A stretch of DNA of 5,389 nucleotides, from NCBI GenBank assembly GCA_003228415.1, contig QIDL01000400.1, forward strand, positions 1 through 5,389. Direction: 5' to 3'. The notes under the pieces were generated by a model. It made no database searches. It saw nothing but the letters and a program-made list of their open reading frames with translations, and was not told where the DNA came from. The position numbers and the translations under genes were made by a program. The stretch's first letter is position 1, and each line of letters begins with the position of its first letter. This DNA comes from Gammaproteobacteria bacterium (GTDB lineage Bacteria > Pseudomonadota > Gammaproteobacteria > Pseudomonadales > Azotimanducaceae). Shown here piece by piece: positions 1 to 5,389 of the stretch.

Positions 1-1
1 G

Positions 2-1012
2 TCTACACAGGCTCTAGCATTCCGAGGCAAGCTGGAACGGGATCCCCATGGGTTCGAGTTCTACCAGGCCCTGCGGCTGCTGGAAGCGTTAAACCCGGAT
101 AAACCAAGGCTGGGCGAGTCATCGCGCGCGGTTCACGAGGGAGTACGGCTTGGGCAGGAGCCCTCCATGGCATTTGCATCCTCCATGGTGAGTGGATTCT
201 CATCGGCAGGCGAAGGTGGTAAGGACCGGCTCGAGGTGTTGTTTATGGGTCTGTTCGGACCCAATGGACCCCTGCCGCTGCATCTGACCGAATATGCCCG
301 GCAAAGAGAACATCAGTTCGGTGACAAGACCTTCCGAAGATTTGCCGACCTGTTTCATCATCGAATGCTTTCTCTATTCTATCGAGCCTGGGCCAACGCA
401 CAGCCCTGTATCAACTTTGATCGGGCCGATCAGGACAGATTCTTCGACTACGTTGGATCGCTCATTGGCCTCGGCCAGACAGCGGCGCGAAATCATGACG
501 CGCTGAACGATCATGCCCGACTCTACTTCAGTGGCATCCTGGGCATGCAGAACTCCCCAGCCGCCGGGTTGGAGACAATTGTCGAAGAATATCTGCAGGT
601 TCCAAGCTCCGTTGAAGAGTTTGTTGGTGAATGGGTAGAGATCCCGGCAGATCTCAGATTGCTCCTCGGCAGATCGGAAGTCAGCGGTACTCTTGGAGAC
701 AGCGCGACGGCAGGCGCCAGGGCGTGGTCCGTGCAGAGCAAATTCCGGTTGATCTGTGGGCCCATGGGTTTCGAGGAGTTCAAACGTCTGCTGCCTGATC
801 GGGATAGTCTGGGCGGGCTCGTCGGCCTGGTCGGAAGATATGCTGGAGACACGCTGGCCTGGGAGCTCAATCTGGGTTTGCAGGGTAGCGAAGTCCCGCG
901 GATATGCCTGGGCGAAACAGGAAACCTGGGTTGGACATCCTGGCTGGGAACCCGCGAGGTGTTTACGGATGCAGGTGAGGTGCTGTTGCGCCCAACGGAA
1001 ATGGTGGCATAA
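2..1012 (+). CDS. tssG: TssG, type VI secretion baseplate subunit (5' end cut by window edge)
   Basis: TssG (VasB/ImpH family) is a cytoplasmic structural protein of the T6SS baseplate wedge, where it joins TssF, TssE and TssK at the inner membrane complex. The frame is open from base 2 and gives 336 residues before the TAA stop. Family lengths are about 330-350, so only the initiator and a few codons are missing. Family signatures, numbered from the first visible codon: an N-terminal GFEFYQALRLLE block (about 18-29); GLFGPNGPLPLHLTEY (about 84-99); LFHHRMLSLFYRAW (about 118-131); and near the C-terminus a GxxxFxxLLP-type region followed by LGWTSWLG. The first in-frame ATG is at 167, but starting there would delete the conserved N-terminal block, so the true start lies left of the window. 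No membrane segment or signal peptide is visible, as expected. It is followed by tssH, a common T6SS order. The family call is firm; details of the wedge come from knowledge of the family. Confidence 0.95.
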   Translation, partial: STQALAFRGKLERDPHGFEFYQALRLLEALNPDKPRLGESSRAVHEGVRLGQEPSMAFASSMVSGFSSAGEGGKDRLEVLFMGLFGPNGPLPLHLTEYARQREHQFGDKTFRRFADLFHHRMLSLFYRAWANAQPCINFDRADQDRFFDYVGSLIGLGQTAARNHDALNDHARLYFSGILGMQNSPAAGLETIVEEYLQVPSSVEEFVGEWVEIPADLRLLLGRSEVSGTLGDSATAGARAWSVQSKFRLICGPMGFEEFKRLLPDRDSLGGLVGLVGRYAGDTLAWELNLGLQGSEVPRICLGETGNLGWTSWLGTREVFTDAGEVLLRPTEMVA

Positions 1013-1106
1013 CCGACGGCAGCACCCGGGAAAACAAGACGGGCGATCTGGAACGCAGTGAATACAGAATTACTCTAAAACAGGTTAGCAGTGGGGATTC
1101 GGACAA
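1013..1106 (+). other. tssG-tssH intergenic spacer
   Basis: This 94-base gap is the largest in the window. It holds no plausible gene. Its right half (about 1061-1080) is richer in A and T than the flanking genes and contains TACTCT at 1071-1076, which loosely resembles a -10 box. The hexamer 17 bases upstream (CTGGAA, 1048-1053) matches the sigma-70 -35 consensus at only 3 of 6 bases. No clear sigma-54 GG/GC pair and no strong hairpin with a T-run was seen. An internal promoter for tssH is possible but not demonstrated; simple read-through from tssG is the default. Confidence 0.4.
1091..1096 (+). promoter_or_regulatory. Probable ribosome binding site of tssH
   Basis: GTGGGG lies 10 bases before the ATG at 1107. 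It is only a partial match to the Shine-Dalgarno consensus, and the spacing is slightly long. A second weak purine patch (GGAC, 1101-1104) sits too close to the start. It supports the ATG at 1107, which is also the start that gives a normal ClpV N-domain. Confidence 0.45.
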
Positions 1107-3851
1107 ATGGCTGAGATAGGTCGAGTAGCACTTTTTGGAAAGTTGAATCAGGTCGGATACAGAGCGATCGAGGCGGCCACGGTATTCTGCAAGATGCGCG
1201 GTAATCCGGTTGTCGAACTGCAGCATTGGATCCATCAGATTCTGCAGCTTCAGGATTCCGATCTGCATCGGATCATCAAGCAATTCGATCTGGAGCCTTC
1301 CAGGCTGGCGGCGGATATCACTGACTCGCTGGAACGGCTGCCGAGGGGTTCGACCACCATCAGCGACCTGTCGGCGAATGTCGAGGATGCGGTGGAGCGG
1401 GGCTGGGTACTGGCAACATTGATGTTCGGCGAAGCCCAGGTGCGTAGCGGCTACCTGGTTGCGGGCATTCTGCAGACCAGAAATCTGAAAAATGTACTGC
1501 TGTCTATTTCCAAAGAGTTCGAAAAAATATCCTTCGAGAAGCTCTGTGATCAATTCGACGAAGTGGTGGGTGATTCTCCTGAGAATCACATGCACGCACA
1601 CGACGGCTTTGTGGTGGGTGGCGGTGCGGTACCGGGAGAAGCCAGTGGCGCCATGGCTCCGGCTCAGATGGGCAAGCAGGAAGCCCTGGCGCAGTTCACA
1701 GTCGATCTCACCGAGCAGGCGCGTAACGGTGAAATAGATCCTATTGTCGGCCGCGACGAGGAAATCCGGCAGATGGTGGACATCCTCATGCGACGGCGTC
1801 AGAACAATCCCATTCTCACCGGTGAAGCAGGCGTGGGAAAGACCGCCGTGGTGGAAGGTTTCGCCTTGCGCATTGCCGCCGGTGATGTGCCACCTCCGTT
1901 GCGGGATGTGAGCCTGAGGTCGCTGGACGTCGGTCTGCTGCAGGCGGGCGCCAGCATGAAGGGAGAGTTCGAGAATCGCCTACGCCAGGTCATGGAGGAG
2001 GTCCAGTCTTCCGAGAAACCGATCATTCTGTTCATCGACGAGGCTCATACCTTGATCGGTGCGGGCGGCGCAGCAGGCACCGGCGACGCAGCGAATCTGT
2101 TGAAACCAGCATTGGCCCGAGGGACGTTGAGAACCGTTGCCGCCACTACCTGGGCCGAATACAAAAAGTACATCGAAAAAGACCCGGCGCTGACCCGCCG
2201 GTTTCAGGTGGTGAAGGTCGAAGAACCCAGCGAATCCCGGGCAATTCTGATGATGCGATCCATGGCTTCGGTGATGGAAAGTCACCATCGGGTGCAACTC
2301 CTCGATGAAGCAATTGAGAGTTCCGTGAAGCTCTCGAGCCGCTATATCCAGGGTCGTCAACTGCCTGACAAATCCGTCAGTTTGCTCGATACCGCCTGTG
2401 CCCGGGTCGCCATCAGCCAGCATGCTGTCCCCGCCGAGGTGGATGACAGCCAGCGCAGAATTGCGGCCCTGGAACAGGAACTCGCCATCATCGCCAGAGA
2501 GAAGGACCTGGGTGTGGAGGTTGACAAGCGGGAAGCAGATGCCAGCGAGTTCCTGGAAGCGGAACTGAGCCGCCTGGAACAACTGCAGACACGGTGGGAC
2601 ACGGAAAAGGATCTGGTCAATCAAATACTCGATATCCGTGCGCGGTTGCGCGGTGAGGTCAGTCCTGTGGAAGGCACTGCCAGCGAACTGGAAGCGGAAG
2701 CACAGGAACAGGCAGAGACCGTGGCGGTGGAAGGTGATACAGCAGAACTCGATGCGTCTGAAAGGCAGCAATTGACCGAGCAGTTGAAAAAGCTCCAGGC
2801 CGATCTGCATGAGGCGCAGGGCGAATCGCCCCTCATTCTGCCAACGGTCGATGAGCAGGCCATAGCGGCCGTGGTGGCGGACTGGACGGGGGTCCCGGTG
2901 GGCCGCATGGTCAAGGACGAGATCGCAACGGTTCTCAGCCTGGCGGAACACCTAGGAGAGCGGATCATCGGTCAGGATCACGCGCTGCAGATGATTGCCA
3001 AGCGAATTCAGACTTCGCGCGCCAATCTGGATAACCCCGGTAAACCCATCGGGGTGTTCATGCTTGCCGGCAGCTCCGGTGTAGGTAAGACCGAAACGGC
3101 GCTGGCGCTGGCAGAGACCCTCTATGGTGGCGAGCAGAACGTCATCACCATCAATATGAGTGAGTATCAGGAAGCACATACGGTCTCCACGTTGAAAGGT
3201 GCGCCGCCAGGGTATGTGGGCTATGGCGAGGGGGGGGTATTGACCGAAGCGGTACGCCGCTCGCCATACAGCGTCGTGCTGCTCGATGAGGTGGAGAAGG
3301 CGCATCCCGATGTCCACGAAATATTCTTTCAGGTATTCGACAAAGGCTGGATGGAGGATGGTGAAGGGCGTGTCATCGACTTCAAGAATACCCTGATTCT
3401 GTTGACCACCAACGCAGGTACCGATCTGATTGTTAATCTCTGTAAGGATCCGGAACTGATGCCCGATCCGGACGGCATATCCAAGGCTCTTCGGGAACCG
3501 CTGCTGAAGATCTTCCCTCCTGCACTGCTCGGCAGGCTGGTGGTGATTCCCTACTATCCGTTGAATGAGGAGATGATCCACGCCATCAGCCGCATCCAGT
3601 TGCGTCGGGTGGAAAATCGAGTGAAGGAACACCACAAGGTGCCATTCACCTATTCGGACGCAGTGATCGACCTGATTGCCAGCCGCTGTACCGACCTCGA
3701 TAGCGGCGGCAGAATGATCGATGCGATTCTGACCAACACTGTGTTACCGGCGATCAGCGAAGAAATTCTGACACGAATGATCGAGGGTCAACCGATAACG
3801 CGAGTCGACGGCCAGGTGGAAAACAGCGAATTTCGCTATCTTTTCGATTGA
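1107..3851 (+). CDS. tssH: TssH (ClpV), type VI secretion sheath-disassembly AAA+ ATPase
   Basis: TssH is a hexameric class 1 Clp/Hsp100 ATPase that recognises the contracted TssB/TssC sheath, through its N-domain binding TssC, and unfolds it for reuse. The 914-residue protein is complete. Order: Clp N-domain (about 1-155); a glycine/alanine-rich linker (about 160-190); AAA module D1 with Walker A GEAGVGKT (239-246), pore loop near 281-288, Walker B ILFIDEAHT (307-315) and arginine finger pair R364/R365; a coiled middle domain (about 449-572); and AAA module D2 with Walker A GSSGVGKT (655-662), pore loop GAPPGYVGYGEGG (698-710), Walker B VVLLDE (723-728), sensor 1 N769, arginine finger R810 and sensor 2 GGR (R869). 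All catalytic residues are intact. ClpV rather than ClpB is indicated by RRRQNNPILTGEAGVGKT, by GRQLPDKSVSLLD (416-428) and by the adjoining tssG. It is somewhat longer than typical ClpV because of an acidic stretch in the middle domain (516-552). The reading frame passes intact through an eight-G run at 3230-3237. Confidence 0.97.
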   Translation: MAEIGRVALFGKLNQVGYRAIEAATVFCKMRGNPVVELQHWIHQILQLQDSDLHRIIKQFDLEPSRLAADITDSLERLPRGSTTISDLSANVEDAVERGWVLATLMFGEAQVRSGYLVAGILQTRNLKNVLLSISKEFEKISFEKLCDQFDEVVGDSPENHMHAHDGFVVGGGAVPGEASGAMAPAQMGKQEALAQFTVDLTEQARNGEIDPIVGRDEEIRQMVDILMRRRQNNPILTGEAGVGKTAVVEGFALRIAAGDVPPPLRDVSLRSLDVGLLQAGASMKGEFENRLRQVMEEVQSSEKPIILFIDEAHTLIGAGGAAGTGDAANLLKPALARGTLRTVAATTWAEYKKYIEKDPALTRRFQVVKVEEPSESRAILMMRSMASVMESHHRVQLLDEAIESSVKLSSRYIQGRQLPDKSVSLLDTACARVAISQHAVPAEVDDSQRRIAALEQELAIIAREKDLGVEVDKREADASEFLEAELSRLEQLQTRWDTEKDLVNQILDIRARLRGEVSPVEGTASELEAEAQEQAETVAVEGDTAELDASERQQLTEQLKKLQADLHEAQGESPLILPTVDEQAIAAVVADWTGVPVGRMVKDEIATVLSLAEHLGERIIGQDHALQMIAKRIQTSRANLDNPGKPIGVFMLAGSSGVGKTETALALAETLYGGEQNVITINMSEYQEAHTVSTLKGAPPGYVGYGEGGVLTEAVRRSPYSVVLLDEVEKAHPDVHEIFFQVFDKGWMEDGEGRVIDFKNTLILLTTNAGTDLIVNLCKDPELMPDPDGISKALREPLLKIFPPALLGRLVVIPYYPLNEEMIHAISRIQLRRVENRVKEHHKVPFTYSDAVIDLIASRCTDLDSGGRMIDAILTNTVLPAISEEILTRMIEGQPITRVDGQVENSEFRYLFD

Positions 3852-3866
3852 GACTCGAACTGGCCG

Positions 3867-4070
3867 ATGGCTGTGACGGAAACACCTTCCTACGAGGTCG
3901 TGGAAACGGAACGGGGCTTTGAGGTGATGAGTCCTGGCGGGTACTCCACCCTGGTGTGTTCCACCGAGGAAAATGCTCGGCACTATGTGTTGCTTTTGAG
4001 CGAGGCCTTTCAGGCGGGCTACAAGTCTGGCTATCGCGCCGCCAAACAAGCTCAGACACGCAATCAATAG
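3867..4070 (+). CDS. Small hypothetical protein (67 aa) between tssH and the TPR-methyltransferase
   Basis: I do not recognise this protein. The 67-residue product has an N-terminal half of alternating hydrophobic and polar residues (YEVVETERGFEVMSPGGYS, 9-27) that suggests two or three short beta strands with a tight GG turn. The C-terminal half (about 32-62) looks like one amphipathic helix ending in a repeated Gly-Tyr pattern (AGYKSGYRAAK) and a basic tail. There is no signal peptide, membrane segment or metal-binding cysteine cluster; it has a single Cys. It is probably cytoplasmic. It begins 15 bases after the tssH stop and its TAG is 11 bases before the next start, so it is likely to be in the same transcript. 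The spacer before its ATG lacks a good Shine-Dalgarno sequence, suggesting translation coupled to tssH. Tight packing and a plausible fold support a real gene; its function is unknown, and a T6SS accessory role is inferred from position only. Confidence 0.72.
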   Translation: MAVTETPSYEVVETERGFEVMSPGGYSTLVCSTEENARHYVLLLSEAFQAGYKSGYRAAKQAQTRNQ

Positions 4071-4075
4071 GGGAG
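4069..4075 (+). promoter_or_regulatory. Ribosome binding site of the TPR-methyltransferase gene
   Basis: AGGGGAG ends six bases before the GTG at 4082 and overlaps the last two bases of the TAG stop of the preceding small gene. It is the strongest Shine-Dalgarno-like site in the window and decides the GTG start: an in-frame TAG at 4076-4078 rules out anything further upstream, and the next in-frame ATG is 84 codons into the protein, inside the TPR array. Confidence 0.75.
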
Positions 4076-4081
4076 TAGGGT

Positions 4082-5389
4082 GTGCCGGATCTGAACGAAC
4101 CAGCGAATTCAGAAAAAATCAGTGTCGATGATGCGGTTCGCGCGGCAGTGGCTCTTCATAAACAAGGCCATATCGAGGAAGCCGAGAGCTTCTACGAAGG
4201 GGTGATCGAAGAAGTGCCGGATCACGCGGACGCACTGCATTTTCTCGGGGTCCTGCGTCATCAGACGGGCCAGAGCCATGAAGCCACGGAATTGATCGCC
4301 AGGGCGCTCGAACGAGCACCGGAGAATTCGGGCATGCACTTGAACTATGGCAATGTACTGCGCGAGGTTGGGCGTCCCGATGATGCAGAAAATGCCTATC
4401 GGGAAGCGATCCGGCTGGCGCCCGAGACGGCGGATGCCTATTGCAATCTCGGTGCATTGCTGCGACTGAAGAAGGATTTCGACGGCGCCAAATCCATGCT
4501 GGACAAGGCCATAGAGCTTCAGCCCCGCCACGGCGAAGCGTTCTGTAATCTCGGGAATCTATTGCGGGATGTGGGCGATCTGGAAGGGGCTGTCGCAAGC
4601 TACGAGAAGTCGGTGGAATTTGATGGAGATCGTGCGATGCGCGGCAAGGCCGCAGCCAGTCTGGCGGCCGTATTGCGCCGCTCGGGAAAAATTGAGCGGG
4701 CGATCAAAGTTCTCAAAGAGTGGCTGGCGTGGGAACCGGACAGCCCGGTAGCAAGGCACCTGCTGGCGGCAATGTCTCAGGCCGATGTACCGGAAAGAGC
4801 GGACGATGCTTACCTTAAAGAACTCTTCGACGGCTTTGCCCGGTCGTTCGATGTGGTGCTGGAATCGCTTCACTATCGGGCACCCAGACTGATCGGAACG
4901 CTCCTCAAAAACCTGCTGATTGCAGAAGACGCCAGGCTGAAGATTCTCGATCTGGGCTGTGGGACGGGGCTGGGGGGCGAGGTTGTGGCACCCTACGGAA
5001 ATGAGCTGGTTGGTGTGGACATATCGCGCGTGATGCTGGCGAAAGCACAGCACCGGGGACTTTATGAGGAACTGATCGAAGATGAAATCACCCGGTACCT
5101 GGAATCCGGATCAACTACGTTCGATCTGATCATTTCTGTGGACGCACTCTGCTACTTCGGCGAGTTGACGAGGTTGCTGCGGGGTGTCTCGAAGCGGCTC
5201 GGCCCCGGCTGCTATTTCTGCTTCACCTTGGAAAAAACCGAGACCAGTGAAAAAGGTAAGGGATACCGTCTCGAGGGCCATGGTCGTTATACCCATCAGA
5301 AAATTTACCTCATGCAGGCCTGCAGCGATGCCGGCATGACGGTGGAGCGATTCGAAGAAGCCATATTACGTCTCGAGACCGGACAGCCC
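4082..5389 (+). CDS. TPR-repeat SAM-dependent methyltransferase (3' end cut by window edge)
   Basis: The frame is open from a GTG start to the window edge, giving 436 residues with no stop. Residues about 13-219 form roughly six TPR units with a period near 34: 13-46, 47-80, 81-114, 115-148, 149-182 and a looser one at about 185-219. Typical features are DAYCNLGALLR and EAFCNLGNLLR on helix A and a Pro closing most units. Residues about 245-436 form a class I Rossmann methyltransferase: SAM-binding motif I ILDLGCGTGLGG (288-299), acidic D313 after strand 2 (VGVDIS), and a motif IV-like segment FDLIISVDALCYFG (347-360). The linking segment LFDGFARSFD (248-257) and the overall arrangement match the predicted methyltransferases with TPR repeats (COG4976 type). 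Probably only 10-20 residues are missing. The TPRs would dock a protein partner and the catalytic domain would methylate it or a small molecule; the substrate cannot be read from the sequence. It is not a core T6SS part, but its close packing behind tssH suggests co-expression. Confidence 0.9.
   Translation, partial: MPDLNEPANSEKISVDDAVRAAVALHKQGHIEEAESFYEGVIEEVPDHADALHFLGVLRHQTGQSHEATELIARALERAPENSGMHLNYGNVLREVGRPDDAENAYREAIRLAPETADAYCNLGALLRLKKDFDGAKSMLDKAIELQPRHGEAFCNLGNLLRDVGDLEGAVASYEKSVEFDGDRAMRGKAAASLAAVLRRSGKIERAIKVLKEWLAWEPDSPVARHLLAAMSQADVPERADDAYLKELFDGFARSFDVVLESLHYRAPRLIGTLLKNLLIAEDARLKILDLGCGTGLGGEVVAPYGNELVGVDISRVMLAKAQHRGLYEELIEDEITRYLESGSTTFDLIISVDALCYFGELTRLLRGVSKRLGPGCYFCFTLEKTETSEKGKGYRLEGHGRYTHQKIYLMQACSDAGMTVERFEEAILRLETGQP
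4118..4738 (+). repeat. TPR array within the methyltransferase gene
   Basis: About six degenerate 34-residue helix-turn-helix repeats are encoded in tandem. Units four and five are the most alike (Ala-Tyr/Phe-Cys-Asn-Leu-Gly, then Leu-Leu-Arg, at the same register). The conserved small and aromatic positions (Gly at 8, Ala at 20, Pro near 32) are present in most units, so this is a protein repeat and not a DNA-level tandem repeat. Confidence 0.8.

Noticed and set aside
167..1012. tssG starting at the internal ATG at 167
   Set aside because: In-frame codons upstream encode the conserved TssG N-terminal block, so the gene starts before the window.
963..1601. Antisense open frame (212 codons) crossing the tssG-tssH gap
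   Set aside because: It mostly mirrors the start of tssH, shows no domain or ribosome binding site that I can see, and would converge on genuine plus-strand genes.
1980..2951. Long antisense open frame (323 codons) opposite tssH
   Set aside because: It lies entirely inside the well-supported tssH gene, its translation is rich in Cys, His, Gln and Arg with no recognisable domain, and it arises naturally from codon bias in a GC-rich gene.
3230..3237. Run of eight G as a possible frameshift or phase-variation site in tssH
   Set aside because: The reading frame is intact and the run encodes the conserved Glu-Gly-Gly of the D2 pore-loop motif, so it is explained by coding constraint.
2952..3635. 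Antisense open frame opposite the tssH D2 module
   Set aside because: The opposite strand encodes intact, highly conserved ATPase motifs; the antisense product resembles nothing and is a shadow.
3852..3866. Transcription terminator after tssH
   Set aside because: The gap is only 15 bases with no inverted repeat or T-run, so read-through is expected.
4559..5053. Antisense open frame opposite the methyltransferase gene
   Set aside because: The plus strand carries clear TPR and SAM-binding motifs across the same interval, so the antisense frame is a by-product.

Overview
The window is an internal piece of a type VI secretion system (T6SS) operon on the plus strand of a proteobacterium-like genome. 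Base composition is moderately GC-rich, and the gene order tssG-tssH matches many proteobacterial T6SS loci. The sequence alone does not allow a genus call; a gamma- or betaproteobacterium is a reasonable inference.

Layout: (1) Positions 2-1012 hold the baseplate gene tssG, missing only its first few codons at the left edge. (2) Positions 1013-1106 are a 94-base spacer with a ribosome binding site at its right end. (3) Positions 1107-3851 hold a complete tssH (clpV), the AAA+ ATPase that disassembles the contracted sheath. (4) Positions 3867-4070 hold a small unknown gene for a 67-residue protein, 15 bases after tssH and in the same reading frame. (5) Positions 4082 to the right edge hold a GTG-started gene for a fusion of tetratricopeptide repeats (TPRs) to a SAM-dependent methyltransferase, cut just before its end.

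How they fit together: TssG is part of the TssEFGK baseplate wedge on which the tail tube and TssB/TssC sheath assemble. After contraction, TssH unfolds and recycles the sheath. The two downstream genes are packed so tightly behind tssH (gaps of 15 and 11 bases, no terminator visible) that they are probably co-transcribed with it. Neither is a recognised core T6SS component, so they are candidates for accessory roles such as modification of a T6SS protein, or may be unrelated passengers. All four genes are on the plus strand, and the long antisense reading frames look like shadows of the real genes.

The most interesting part is the right third: the unknown small protein, its same-frame position behind tssH, and the TPR-methyltransferase in a T6SS operon.
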